A stretch of 64,000 bases of DNA from Margaritifera margaritifera (GCA_029931535.1 JAQPZY010001688.1:2024501-2088500); one strand, 5' to 3'; counted from the first letter of the stretch, positions 25,818-39,396 are shown. Notes: generated by a model from the letters alone, not told the origin. Made by a program: numbers and translations.

Positions 25818-25962
25818 TAAAGGGTATATAGATATAAGGCAATTGGAGCACAGTGCCTTGCCCAGGAACACACCACGGTAGCTGACCCTGGCTGATCAGA
25901 TCATAGGATTCTAACCTGCACCATTTCTGTTAAGAGCCCAGCATGCTAACCACTGAGACAGG
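25818..25962 (-). mobile_element. Degraded tRNA-derived SINE (second family)
   Basis: In reverse complement: gtctcagtggttagcatgct (A box TGGTTAGCATG), then ggttagaatcc (B box) and the body phrase ggcaaggcactgtgctcc. The tRNA-like head is continuous with the 37-bp minisatellite at 25938-26108. Confidence 0.65.
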
Positions 25963-26108
25963 TGTATGGTATCATGAATATGCTAACCACTGAGACAGGT
26001 CCATGGTATCCTGAACATGCTAACCACTGAGACAGGTATATGGTATCATGAACATGCTAACCACTGAGACAGGTCCATGGTATCATGAACATGCTAACCA
26101 TTGAGACA
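25938..26108. repeat. 37-bp minisatellite derived from a SINE head, about 4.5 units
   Basis: The unit is aacatgctaaccactgagac aggtccatggtatcatg. The part atgctaaccactgagac is the complement of the tRNA-like A-box region of the adjoining SINE. Confidence 0.88.
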
Positions 26109-26113
26109 CCATG

Positions 26114-27064
26114 ATATCATTTTGTTCAAGCGAATAGAACTTTCGATAATTTAAATATCAATGTAGCTGAGACAGACATAGACATCTAAGACTGAAATTC
26201 TTTTGGATTTTCTTAATCATCAAAGGTTCTTTTGTTACATGACTTCCATACTTTTTCCAGGCCACCACCCAACAAAAACCATGAATTCTTCCAGTTTTCC
26301 AGAATTGTGGTAACCACATGGTGCTGAGTCATGGTTTTAGCAAGAACTTACCATACTCACCTGCATGAAAGTGCACCAAACAGCATAAAGTATAGATCCT
26401 CATATTCAATCACACAAGGTGGCACTCTCCAGTTTCGTACTTTGCATAGGGTTAGATTTTTAAAGAAAAAGAATTACCCAGGTTTTCCTCACTGGTTGTC
26501 CTGGCTATTTAAAAAAGACCTTGTATATCTTAGGTATTGTAAAAAGAACTTTGAATTCCCTTTATTTTGGTGTATGATTGATGGGTGCAACTTGTGTTAT
26601 AGAGTATACAGCTTGTCTTACTTAAGATGCACACCTCTCAAAAAACTGCTAGCTCTGCTTGGTCATTTTCATTTCCTGGACTTCAAAGGTAAATTTTTAA
26701 AAAAAGAGCCAATAACTTTTTTTACTTTTTACATATTTTGTAATTCATTCATTGTACTTTCAGAGGGTGGTATTGCCTACTCTGGCAAAATTTGTTTCCC
26801 TATTTTAATAACTGCTGAAAATAGTGTACTTTTGACTAATTCAGGCTGATTTTTCAAGTACTTTGGAGCAGCCATTTTTGTCTGCTGTGTGCTTAGATCA
26901 TGTCTAATTTCCACAAGTACAATATGTAAAGAAATTTCAGCCACAGTACATGAAAGTAGCATAGAGGTATGCCAACATTCTCTCCATTGTGCATGTTGCA
27001 AATGCAAACAATTTCAACTTACACCTGTCACTCTCTCAGAAGCACATATTATCTGTAGAGCGCC
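26114..27064. other. Unannotated intron sequence with a 172-codon ORF
   Basis: The plus-strand ORF 26331-26849 is rich in F, K, L and Y as expected for translated AT-rich noncoding DNA. No domain seen. Confidence 0.4.
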
Positions 27065-27245
27065 CCCTAATGCACTACCAGATCAGGGTCTATGATCTAT
27101 ACTGGAAATCATAACTAGGATCAAATAAATTGAGCAGATCCCATCACTCAGCACATAATATAATTGCATATCTGGGTCTACAGTTGTGTGTGCATTGTAC
27201 CATATATACTGGCTTATAATTTGAGCCACAGCATCATCAGCATTA
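27065..27245. mobile_element. Double-hairpin MITE, copy 5 (rearranged)
   Basis: It contains aatgcactaccagatcaggg, gcagatccc and tatctgggtctac hairpin remnants, then a terminal motif ccatatatactggcttataa in direct rather than inverted orientation. It is probably a broken or recombined copy. Confidence 0.6.
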
Positions 27246-27289
27246 GTTGCATACCTAATTTGGTTGAAATCCAATCATAAATAAATTAC

Positions 27290-27600
27290 TGTGCAGAAAT
27301 GAAAGTGGAAGAGTCTGATAATCAATGGCTACTTTTGCTAAATGATAATGTAGAATACTGACAATCCAATTCAGCCAAGGACTCACCCATATCAAGCTGC
27401 AAAACAAATTTGTTTAAAATGCAGTAATGGTAAAGGGAGTTGGTGTGGAAATGAAAGTGATTGGGTCTGACAACCAGAGGATACAACTCCGATAAGCATT
27501 CGGAGCCAATGTCTTGTTAACATCAAGCTGTATACCAAATCTGGTTCAAATGGAATAATAATTAAGGGAGTTATTATGAGGAAATAAATTGGGGATGGAT
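27290..27600. repeat. Degenerate ~150-bp tandem repeat, 2 units
   Basis: Shared phrases: gaaatgaaagtg, gtctgacaa, atcaagctg and ccaaatctggttcaaatg. Confidence 0.6.
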
Positions 27601-30600
27601 TGACAGATGGAAAAGTCGAATGTAATTACTCCATTTTCTACAAACAGTGCAGGACAACATAACATAGCTACAAATGGGGATCTAACCCAAGACCTCTCAA
27701 ATCTGAATGTCACATCATTAATGGAAAATGTACTTATTTACAGCATAACTTGAGAAAAGTTTTCATCTATGCAACGACGGTGCTCTTCTCTAAATGAAGG
27801 GCTCATAAATACAACAGGGTCAAAACCATGCACAACATTTTGAGGAAAATGTTAAAAATCAAAACTTGACCAAGACACTTTTTCAAATCCAGATCTGTTT
27901 CATGAATTTAATATCAATCATAAAAAACTGGCTAAATTTATACAAGAAATATATTTAAACAAATATAAAAAAGTAAATGGCATATAAGATTTTAATCACA
28001 AACATGAAAGTACTAAAACAGTTTCAAAATTGTACAAACTGCCAGTTTAATATGCCAGAGAAGCATTAAAATAAATCACACCACACCAAATTTTCATAAC
28101 AGAAAATAATAGTGGTGTATACTAGGCAGTCATAAAAGTATCACATCATCATTGCCATGACAATACGTAGGTCAATGTAACCCATGGTGAGGTTGGTTAA
28201 TATTTTGTAGATTGATACTGACAGAATTGTATGACTACTTTCACAGGTAAAATATCATACTTACTCACAAATTACTACACATTTACACACGTTTCATATT
28301 CCAAGTTTTATAAATGTGGTTGGTTGAATTTCTTTGCCTGCGCATGAATGCCTCATTGACTCAAGTTGCTTGACTAGAAGGAACGGATGAGTGGGATCAT
28401 CCAAGGGTATAGAAATTGGTGGAAAATTTCTTTTTGATTGCAATAGCTCTTTGATGTTTGTCATCTGTTGTTACAATGGCTGCACCTGTGTGAACTAACC
28501 AATCAACAAACTCAAGGAAATGAAGGAATTACCATATATCCCCAAATAAAATTGCACAAAGAAATGGTGAATGCTTAACTTTGGCTATCTTATGTTACTA
28601 TTAAAAAATTCAAATGTGATAAGCACAAATGTGAGATTCTACGTATCACAAGATAAACCTGAGATGGAAGCCACCACAAATATTTTCACGTTTTCCTCTC
28701 TCCAAACCCCACCCCACCAAAGCTGTATTCATGATTCAAAACCTCTGCTATCTTCTACTCATCCTCATGAAAAACACAATCACACTAAATATGATCACAC
28801 TGTCTCACTCATAGGTAGTTCAGGAACCAAGGAAGAGTCCATATTACCTATGACTAATGGATGCAGACACACACTGGACATAACCAATCACACTATACAG
28901 TATCTGCCCAAGTGTGGATATAAACATGCTGATGTCTTTAAAAATAACTGCAAAGAACTGTCTGATGGTATATTTGACCCACATTTGAATGGTCTGGATA
29001 TTAAGCTAGATATACATGCATGTATTTATGGTTTTGTGTCTTGACATATCAGTCCAGATGTAATATCCAAAATATGACATGGGTTCATGCAGTGTTATAA
29101 CCTGGGCTCAAAATCAATGCTGATCTGCTAATCTGAGCTCAGTCAATTTGCTGACAGATCCCTAAAACCCCAGTCCACACAAATCCACTGGATCAGTAAA
29201 AATGTTAACAGGTTTCTATCACAAGTTAACAAGTGGATTTGTATTGGATGTATCTAATAAAATATGTGATGACACACCTTTTCATGGTTAACTGATCTGT
29301 TTATTGTGTTAAATGATTACCCACAAAGATCTTGCACTTGACAAGGTACAGTGAATGCCAGCATTGGAAACGACCATATGTTCTTCCAAGCATTAATTAA
29401 ATAAAGGTGCTGATTGTCCTAACATCAAACTAGTCTGGTACCCAAGGACAATCCTGACAATATAAAATGATTAATGGGTATCAGGCTAGTGCCAGAACTT
29501 GGCCAATCAGAAAAGGTTGTGTTGGCCAATTTGACAAGTAATGCTGAATTATACAGAATAACAGGTTTAATTTTTAGACTATTGTTAATTTAAACTGTCA
29601 ATGCATTGTGAGGTGGCAACTGACAAGATGCGGAAGTTCTTGCAAGGTGTGCTGCTATCACTGAAAAGTCAGAAATTAGATGATAACAAGAAAAATCGTA
29701 AATATGATCTAGAGAAGATAGTGAGCAAGTACCAGAAATCCTGAGACAACAAATATGAATGCCTGAAATATGATCCAGAAAAGGATGTGATGTTGTGCAC
29801 TTTTTCAACTGTGTATCTGGAGAAATTCAAAAAATGCACCAATCAATGAAATTTAGGCAGGATCAATAAAAATGTTATCATGGTGATCCTGTGGATCAGT
29901 GAAAACAAATCCCGTTTTCAAGCCCTGGTCATAACAGTGATGTCTGGCTATAATTTTTGTAAGTTGAAGTTTCATTCTCTGAGGGTTCTGGAAGAATATG
30001 GGATATTTGTATGGAGACGTATGGTATTTATTAGATCTGAACTTCCATAAATTTACTAAGTAAACATCAATAAATGGGCTATACAGAACTGAGAAGGTTT
30101 CCCATGTTCCACAAGAAATTGATACAAACTAGAAATGACCCTGTATTTACTATATTTCTTTAGTCTCCAGTGCAAACATGTCGCCTTCAGATAATGGGTG
30201 CCAGTTACACGCCATTTTGAAACACTGCAGAACATACAATAGATCTATGTACAATGACCAAGATAAACATGAGCACCATTCAGGAAGCTTAATTTACAGA
30301 GAGTAATTGGTCAATTGAGATGCGAGTTTAAACCTCTTGAAAATATTATTAAACATTAGGAGGAAATTCTTGGTTGGCAAGGTCAAAGGGTATATGGTGT
30401 GTACATATATATATTTAATGAGAAATATCAATTATGCCATTGCAATGTCAGATTTTGGAAGTTTGCTTCAACATGTCAGTCAAGTTGTAAATCTGACTAA
30501 AGTTCTAGGCTAACAGGTGTTGTAGACTTAGTCAATCAGTCCAATTACAGATTATCATATTACAATTACTTACACGAAGGATGTGTGCAGTGTATAGAGT

Positions 30601-32150
30601 TTATTCAAATGTACATGATAATACAGAGTAAATATTGACTTTTTAGGCAATATATGAAGCACATGATTCATAATGTCTTTTGCGGAACCACCAGTGTCTT
30701 ACCTGCATTTGTGTCATGACGTATTCCCCCGCCCAATAACTGACTCACAAAAAAATTGAACATATAACTTTAAAGTTGACAATGACACCATCGCCACCAG
30801 AAAAAGTGATACCTGTGTCTCACCATGCTTATGCAGGTGAGACAAAAAAGTACCTTGATATAAACACAATTTAAAACATCCACACCTTTGCACATATGAT
30901 CTTTTCTCTTTGAACTCCATATTCCAATCTCCACCCTGGAGCCACATCAAGGATCAAACATCTTACTTATCAGCTACTTATTCTCATGATACATCTAATC
31001 ATATGTGATCACCTTCCCTCAATCACTCAACAGTAGATGGAGTTAGGTTACAAGTAAAATAATCTATTTATCTATCTATCCATCCAGGAGCCACGCTGGG
31101 GGGTTGTGGGGTTGGAGGGGGGGGGGGGCAAATCGGGTAAAATAGTCACCTTCATCCATAAAATTTGGCTTCGACACAACCAGGAATGTGAAGCTGACAT
31201 CACCTTGCCAAGAATCGGCGCCAAACCCCCCCTCCCCTCCTTTCCTCAATTAAACCCATTTATATTTTGCATAAAATAGTGAATCTGGTGCAGTTTTAGT
31301 CATAAAACTTGTTTATAGGTATAAAACAGCCGAAAAATGCTTTATAATCAACATCAGTGATAATTTAGTACCTCCTGGTGCCGTCAAATGTACAAGTTGT
31401 GATTTTTACCACTAACCGTACAAAGTTGAAACACTAACAAGTCAGTGAAATCACCAGCTTTTTCAATCCCAAAACCAATTACCATAGCTCCATGTAATTT
31501 TGGTATCAAATGAGTAAAGTAATAATCATTTTCAAATTTAATGAGTAACCAGCAAGTATCCATGAGAATTATATGCAGGGGTTTTTTTTGGTTTTTTTTA
31601 TGCTCATTATACTTCAAAACCCTGGTCAGTACTTGCTGGGTATTGTCTACACACCCTTTGGAAGGGTATATATAGGCAATTATTACTTTTGTTATGTTTC
31701 ACTTTATTAAAGGCTTCAAAAATGTATCTATCACAAAAAGAAGTGTACTCTGGTTTAAAGTTTCTGACAGTGCTTTGTGTTTGTTTCATAGAGGACTCGA
31801 CTCTTTGGTACTCTACTAGACAATAAAAGTATACCATGGCAACTGAAATCTTTGCATGATCTTTGTTATCACCTTTCACTAAAAAGCATATGCACCTCTT
31901 GATCCTGTACCAACCTCTGTTGTATGCTGTGTGGTTTTGTAACATGTCAGCATGTCGAGCTATGCAATAAAATAAGCATAATCAAGTTCTACCTGTGAAG
32001 CATCATGTAACCTCATAGGGTTCCAGCTAGTGCCATTGAAAATGCAAATTTAGGAAAAAAAGGCATTGGTATAAAATAAAATTTGGTTTTCTTAGTCTTG
32101 AATTGAAGTCTGTAGGAACAAAGAGATTCATCATTTGTATTTTTAAAAAA
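27601..32150. other. Unannotated intron sequence with a 157-codon ORF
   Basis: The plus-strand ORF 28571-29044 encodes a His/Ser/Thr-rich middle (HPHEKHNHTKYDHT) and has no recognised domain. Other ORFs in the interval are short and unremarkable. The only structural feature is the G-rich tract at 31097. Confidence 0.4.
31097..31130 (+). repeat. G-rich tract, G-quadruplex-like
   Basis: Runs ggggggttgtggggttggag gggggggggg satisfy the four-G-run pattern on the plus strand. Confidence 0.7.
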
Positions 32151-32578
32151 GGGACTGACACTCTACTGGCCGAAAAGAATCTGAAGGAATTCATGATACT
32201 GTAAGATAATTTCTTCTTTTTAACTGCAGAGTGTCAAAACCATCTCTCATATTTTTCAGCAATAACCAAAGTTTCAAAGTAGCTGCTGTCGCCGTCATAC
32301 TAGATCAGCACCATTTCCATTTAGAACCAACTAGACATCATTAGAAGTCTTTTAGTGAAAACTGCATGTTGATATGACCATCCACTCAGGAGGTGTAGCA
32401 ACACCATTTTCATTTAGGACCAACTAGACATCATAAGTCTTCTGGTGAAAACTCCATGTCAATATGACTTTCTGTTCAGAAGTAGCAATAACAACATTTT
32501 CAAGATGGCTCCTGTGGTGTCCATACTGGATGTCAGATTGGCACCATTTTCATTTAGGACCAACAAGACATCAAAGTA
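32151..32578 (+). mobile_element. 'Pearl-like' core-repeat element, copy 2 (left end plus about two units)
   Basis: The left end gggactgacactctactggc is followed by gagtgtcaaaaccatctctc and then core units with gcaccattttcatttaggac. It is truncated before the right end. Confidence 0.65.
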
Positions 32579-32642
32579 TTTAAATCAACTACCCAAATAA
32601 AATGATCAGGCTTTGTTTTTTAAATTCAATTATTTTTCTTCT

Positions 32643-33090
32643 CCAAAACCATTAGGGCACAGACAACTAATTCAACTCCCATAGAATGTAAAGTTAGATC
32701 GGCAAATCATGCTCACATTTTATGAATGATCTATCCAAGAGGAAACTTTTAAACAATTAAAACGATATGCTGCATGCCTCATTTTTGACAAAAATTCCCT
32801 TGTACATGTAGGGGCCCACTATAAAAATCCAGCCAGGTGAAATATCCCAGTTTACATCCAATAGTACCTGTGTGGCAACAGTGATAAAATAAAAATGGTT
32901 TTAGGTTCACACCTACCAATGTGTACAATTTACCCATAATCTCGCTTCTTCTGAAAAATTACGTTAATTTTTTCCAGTAATTATTGTCAACCAATCTGCA
33001 ACTGTCATTATTTTAAATACATTATTTAATATACTACCACACATAGGCTGGTCTAACAGTAGCTCATCAAATAATTAGTTGCCTGTAACC
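32643..33090. repeat. Dispersed/local duplication D, copy 1
   Basis: It matches 33895-34365 over gggcacagacaactaattca, ttttatgaatgatctatcca and aatatactaccacacatagg ctgg. Confidence 0.85.
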
Positions 33091-33894
33091 TAAAATCAAA
33101 TTTTACTTCCATAATAATTATTCATAGTCAACAGCAATTTACTTGAAACCTCCTGGAAAAGCATCATTGTCTCGCAATTGCCGTTTTGAAGATATCAAGG
33201 AATTTATTTCAATTTGGGAGCCAGCTGAAATGATAAATTGATAAAATTTTCCACAAAAGAATAAAAGTTTCCCTCAGAAACTTCTTAATATATCCCGAAA
33301 GAAGTATCTCAGTTCCTATGTGGATATGTAGTGTTTATCTTACGCTAAATGAATTTTAATGCACACTGCAACATGACTCTGACAAAGGGAGGTAATCCAG
33401 GATTGTTACAAAGGCTCCAAGTCAATATAAAATATTCAAAATTTGTGGGTCTCTCAAAACATTGCTCAACATAATCTGAATGTGCTTACATAAAATCTGT
33501 ATCATTTGCCTTTCTTTCTTTAGAGGGCAATGTCTGGCAAACATATATATGAATGGTGTCTGTGCACAGTGGTTGCTGTAGAAAAGGGAAGTAAATCTTG
33601 GAACCCACTCCTCCTTCTTCACAGACTTCAGTTTTCACCACATTTGATAAATAAAGCAGTCCCTTTCAGTGTTAATGAAATCCCAAGTTAAATATTTTAT
33701 TGATTATCAAAGGAAAATGTTTCCTTGATCATTTCATTCACTGTACCCAAGGCAGAAAGAGATCAACCTGTAATAAATCAGTCTAACATTTCAGAAAATA
33801 GATGAAAATTATTTAAAAAAACAACAAAAGTATTATAAATTATCAAGTTACAGAAGCAAGATATGACACTGAACAGATAGTGATCATGCAGCCT

Positions 33895-34365
33895 CATATT
33901 GCTATAGGGCACAGACAACTAATTCAATTCCCATAGACGGTAACATTAATATTTGGCCAAATTACTATACTTTTGTCGTAAGATCAGCAAATCACACTTA
34001 CATTTTATGAATGATCTATCCATGAGGAAACTTTTAAAACAATAAAAATGATATGCTGCCCACCTCATTTTTGACAACAATTCCCTGTAGGATCCCACTA
34101 TAAAAATCCAGCATGGTAAGATCTCCCCGTTTACATCCAGAAGTACCTGTGCAGCAACAGTGATAAAATAAAAATGTTTTTAGGTTCAAGCCTACTAATG
34201 TGAACAATTGACCCATACGCAGGCTTCTTCTGAAAAATTGTGTTGATTTTTCGGGGGTATTTATTTTCAACTAAGCAGCAACTTTCATTTTTTTGAATAC
34301 AGTATTTAATATACTACCACACATAGGCTGGTTCCATAGCTCATAAAATAATTAGTTGCCTGTGA
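33895..34365. repeat. Dispersed/local duplication D, copy 2
   Basis: Second copy, about 1250 bp downstream in the same orientation. The minus-strand 78-codon ORF here (34034-34270) has broken counterparts in copy 1, so coding is not supported. Confidence 0.85.
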
Positions 34366-34911
34366 TCATTGCATAACCACAGGTGAACTGCACTACACTT
34401 AGATATAACATATCATTTGATTAAGTGTAGGTTCTTATTCAGAAGTATTTGTTTGTCTAGCCTACCTTTACAACATGAGCCAACATTTTTAAAAAAAATC
34501 AAGTTGTATATCTCACAATGTATATACAATGAATACATTTTAATTCAGGCTGTCATCAATAACATGTGTGATTATTCTGTCTGTAGAAGGAGTTGATGGC
34601 AGACAGCATTTAGGAAGAAATCTCACTTAAGTATTTAGCTCTTGTAACCCCCACCAACAAAACACCAACATTTTTAATATTGAAGACTAGCCCATTTTAA
34701 ATGATATTCTGACTGGCTACTTGTACACAAGAATCTGATCAGATTAATCATTTCAATACATGCAAGCAGACTCATCATATGAGACTCTTTTAAAATGTCA
34801 GACTAAAATGTTCACAGAAGTGTCTCAATGATCCAGTGCAAAGCAAAGACGATGAGTGAATACGAAAGAATACAATCAATCTTCACATATCCAAAACAAG
34901 AGTCCCTCGAA

Positions 34912-36072
34912 GGGACTGATGCTCTACTGGCTGAAAATAATGTCCAAGAATTCAAGATAAGACCACTTCTTCTTTGTAACTGCGGAGTGTTGAAACCAAC
35001 TCTGATATTTTTAGCAATAACAATATTTTCTAATTAGCCTCTGTGGCAGTCACACTGGATGTAAGATTGGCACCATTTTCATTCAGAACCAACTAGACAT
35101 CATTAGAAGTCTTTTGGTTAAAACCCTGTGTGAATATGACCCTACATTCAGAAGGAGTATCAGTAAGATTTTCAAGATAGCAGCCATGGCAGCCATATTG
35201 GATGTCAGATTGGCACCATTTTCATTTAGGTCCAACTAGATATCACAAGAAGCCTTTTGGTGAGAACCCCATATCAATATAACCATCCATCTAGGAGGAG
35301 TGGCAATAACAAGATTTTTTCAAGAGGGCCACTGTGGTGACCATATTGGAGGTCATATCAGCACCATTTTCATTTGGGAACAAACAAACATGATATGAAG
35401 TCTTAAGGTGAAGACTTCATGTCAATATGACTTTCCATTCAGGAGAAGTAGCAATAACAATATTTTCAAGATGGTTGTCATAGTGGCAATATTAGATGTC
35501 GGATTGGCATCATTTTCATTTAATACCAACTAGACATCATAAGAAGTCTTTCAGTGAAAACGTGTTGACATGACCATCCATTTAGGAGTAGTAGCAATAA
35601 TTTCAAGATGGCCACTGTGTCAGCCATATTGGTTGTTTGAGTGGCACCATTTTCATTTAGGATGAACTAAACACCATAAGAAGTCTTCTGGTGAAATTCC
35701 CTTGCCAATATGACTTTCTGTTTAGAAGGAATAACATGATTTTTAAGATGGTTCCCATGGTGACCATATTAGATGTCGGATTGGCATTGTTTTCATTTAA
35801 GACCAATTAGACATGATAAGAAGTCTTTCAGTGAAAACCTCATGTTGAAATGACCGTCCATTCAGGAGAAGTAGCGATAAGAAGAATTTCAAGATGTTCG
35901 ATCAGCACCATTTCATTTGGACCAACTAGATCATGGAATGAATATGTGTGAAAAGTTTCATGACAATCCCCCAAATAGTTTCAGAGAAGTAGCGATAACA
36001 AACTTGTGCTAACGGACAGATGGATGACAGACAACAGGACATCTTGTAAGCTCTTCTTGTCTATGACTAGTA
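34912..36072 (+). mobile_element. 'Pearl-like' core-repeat element, copy 3 (near complete)
   Basis: The left end gggactgatgctctactggc is followed by seven core units. The landmark 'caccattttcattt' recurs at 35071, 35214, 35362, 35508, 35645, 35785 and 35906, so most units are about 137-148 bp. The right end holds acggacagatggatgacag and a ctcttcttgtctatgactag stem. A 69-codon ORF overlapping the left end is not considered a gene. Confidence 0.75.
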
Positions 36073-36184
36073 GATCTAAAAAGGTATGTGCACCCACATA
36101 CCTTTTATCATCTGATGCAATTAATGAAGATATGCAGCAGTATTTCAAATTCAAGATAGAAACTTTTCATATTTTCATAAAGTA

Positions 36185-36483
36185 TATTGTTTATTTTAAT
36201 ACTGTTTAACTTGTACAGCCATATAATATATTGTGTATTTTAATACTATTTAACTTGTACAGCCATATAATATATTGTGTATTTTAATACTATTTAACTT
36301 GTACAGCCATATAATATATTGTGTATTTTAATACTATTTAACTTGTACAGCCATATAATATATTGTGTATTTTAATACTATTTAATTTGTACAGCCATAT
36401 AATATAGTGTATTTTAATACTGTTTAACTTGTACAGCCATATAATATATTGTGTATTTTAATACTATTTAATTTGTACAGCCA
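36185..36483. repeat. 44-bp minisatellite, about 7 units
   Basis: The unit is atataatatattgtgtattt taatactatttaacttgtac agcc. Confidence 0.96.
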
Positions 36484-37310
36484 GTAAAACACCAGTTGTT
36501 TACAAACACTTCTTACCACTGCAACATTTGACCTCTCACTTCTCCCTATTTTATCATTACTTTCCCCTAATTCAATAAGAGGGACAAATACACTTCAACC
36601 TAAAAGTTTAAGTCCAGCATGACTCCTGGCCACCCAACTATCTATCCATCTGTCTATCAACATGGTTCAAAATAAATGGACACACACAGAGATTTACAAA
36701 TTTTATAAAAGTCGGCTTGCCCTGGACAAGCTGACTGGAAAATTGAACTTGCTCTTGGGAAATTTGAGCTTGCCCCAAACATAATATGCCAACATGAGTA
36801 AAAAAAAAAATAAGATAAATGAAATATGGAATATTTTCAGGAAATTGCATTATATTTATTTGAACTTTTGTTTTCTTTTTATCTTTGTTGCCACCTTAAA
36901 ACCATATGCCAATAATTAAAGTTATAAAAAATATATAAGTAAATTTAGCCAGTTATGTAACAGAAGAATGTGGTACATATAAACACTAAATAAAGGTGCT
37001 GATATATGTACTGTGGCGAGATTGCAGGATCTAAAACATGCAAAAAATAAACAGAACATGACCCCTCTCTCTCTCAATTTTTTGGACTTGGGCAAGTCCC
37101 TTGGAAACTTGAGCTTGCCCAAGCCAAATTTGAGCTTGTCCCGGGAGTCGGGTAAGTGGATTTATAAATCCCTTTTACACATATGCAAAATGTACCTTAT
37201 TTTGGTCAGTACAACTGAAACATTTGACTATGATACTTCATACTAAAATCTGAGGACTCCAAATTTTAAAAGCAGGAAAAATGTGCACCTGTGCAAAATG
37301 AATATAGAAC

Positions 37311-37651
37311 TTATCTACCAACCTATATACCTATCTATCTACCAACCTACATACCTATCTATCTACCAACCTACATACCTATCTATCTACCAACCTACAT
37401 ACCTATCTATCTACCAACCTACATACCTATCTATCTACCAACCTACATACCTATCTATCTACCAACCTACATACCTATCTATCTACCAACCTACATACCT
37501 ATCTATCTACCAACCTACATACCTATCTATCTACCAACCTACATACCTATCTATCTACCAACCTACATACCTATCTATCTACCAACCTACATACCTATCT
37601 ATCTACCAACCTACATACCTATCTATCTACCAACCTACATACCTATCTATC
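37311..37651. repeat. 24-bp minisatellite, 14 units
   Basis: The unit is tacctatctatctaccaacc taca, nearly invariant. All three plus frames are open (YLSIYQPT and related), giving two long artefact ORFs. Confidence 0.97.
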
Positions 37652-37785
37652 TTCCATGTGATTTTATCATAAACTGGCTACTCAGCTACATTATTATATT
37701 AGCATTTACTTTCCCATGATACAAAGTGAAAGGTCGCAATCTGATGGTTTGCCCTGATTATTACTATTTTTGAGCCAGCTCTTAT

Positions 37786-38006
37786 GATGCAGGATTTATT
37801 CTAGGATGTACGATTGCATGATTCACACTATTTTCTACAAAACTGTGCTAAAAACAACCAAATGCGTGAAATTGTGCATCCAATTTGTATTCCCTATCTT
37901 TATTTCATCAATAAATCCATCCTGTATTCAGAAAATTCTCCCCTTTTTTTTTTCAAATGGAGGGGGAATTTTCCTCTAAATTTTCTGTTCGAAAATAGAC
38001 CCTGAT
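37786..38006. mobile_element. Short TIR MITE family B, copy 2
   Basis: It starts gatttattctaggatgtacg and ends gttcgaaaatagaccctgat. It shares the internal gcgtgaaattgtgcatcc and the pyrimidine tract/ggggaatttt hairpin with copy 1. Confidence 0.65.
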
Positions 38007-38681
38007 GCCGAGAATAATGAAAAAAGATATACTATCTTTTTTCTTATCCTATTAAAAAAAAACAAAAAAAAAAACAAAACAACAAAAACAAATATTGCTT
38101 GTGAATTACTTTAAATATGAAATTTTTCATGACTTTCAAAAAGCAGAACATTTTTAGCAATGTTATATGATACATGTAGTTCAAAATCAACAATGGATCT
38201 AAAAGCTGCTTGATAAAAAAAAAAATGAAAAAGACAATCAAGGGTTTTTGATAATCAGGTAACTGGTAAGCTCCCTAGGGAGAAATATCTACAAATAGTG
38301 CTGAGCTAGCCCAGTAGACATTAGCCCACCTGATACTGCCTGTGTCCCAAAAAACTTTGCCAAATCCCCATATCTATATCATTATGATTTATAAGGGGAC
38401 AATGGAACAGAAAATGTCCTCTTGATAACTCTGTCTAGGTACAACACTGTATAAAGAGAGTACAGTGTATTATATGATCTATCAAAAAAGACATTATGTA
38501 GACTTTTCTGGAGGCAAAAAAGGAAAAAAATATCATAAATTTACCACAGATGCTGGAGGATGAATATGAAACCAGTTGATTGCAACATGTTCCAAGGGAG
38601 ACAACTCTTACAAAGCTGAAAGAATACCATGCCTATATTGGGGTTTGAAGTAAGAAATTTGACATTTTCTTCTTTATATTG

Positions 38682-39396
38682 TATGATCAACAATAGCCAG
38701 TATATTCCCACACCGATGTACACATATTGTATGATCAAAAATACCCAGTATATTCCCACACAGATGGACACATACTGTATGATCAACAATAGCCAGTATA
38801 TTCCCACACAGATGGACACATATTGTATAATCAACAATAGCCAGTATATTCCCACACAGATGGATACATAATGTATGATCAACAATAGCCAGTATATTCC
38901 CACACCGATGTACACATATTGTATGATCAACAATACCCAGTATATATCCACACCGATGTACACATACTGTATGATCAACAATACCCAGTATATTCCCACA
39001 CAGATGGACACATATTGTATGATCAAAAATACCCAGTATATTCTCACATACATGGACATATTGTATGGTCAAAAATAGCCAGTATAATCCCACACAGATC
39101 TACACATACTGTATGGTCAAAAATAGCCAGTATATTCCCACACAGATGTACACATATTGTATAATCAACAATAGCCAGTATATTCCCACACAGATGGACA
39201 CATAATGTATGATCAACAATAGCCAGTATATTCCCACATGGACATACACATACTGTATGATCAACAATAGCCGGTATATTCCCACACAGATGTACACATA
39301 TTGTATGGTCAAAAATAGCCAGTATATTCCCACACAGATCTACACATACTGTATGGTCAAAAATAGCCAGTATATTCCCATACAGATGTACACATA
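38682..39396. repeat. 46-47-bp minisatellite, about 15 units
   Basis: The unit is tgtatgatcaacaatagcca gtatattcccacacagatgg acacata. Several variants (cagatg/ccgatg, atcaac/gtcaaa, tactg/tattg) are mixed along the array. Six overlapping artefact ORFs come from it. Confidence 0.97.

Noticed and set aside
26331..26849. 172-codon plus-strand ORF as a gene
   Set aside because: Composition (F, K, L, Y rich) matches random AT-rich translation and no motif was found.
28571..29044. 157-codon plus-strand ORF as a gene
   Set aside because: No domain, signal or family resemblance was seen. Listed only as an unexplained ORF within its interval.
34034..34270. Minus-strand ORF with CCC motif (FYHCCCTGTSGCKRGD) as a further receptor exon
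   Set aside because: The homologous copy at 32780-32960 breaks the frame, no splice sites fit phase 1, and the ectodomain already has its ten cysteines.
37283..37719. Two ORFs of 129 and 142 codons (YLSIYQPT / PIYLPTY repeats)
   Set aside because: They are frame by-products of the 24-bp minisatellite; all frames stay open because 24 is a multiple of three.
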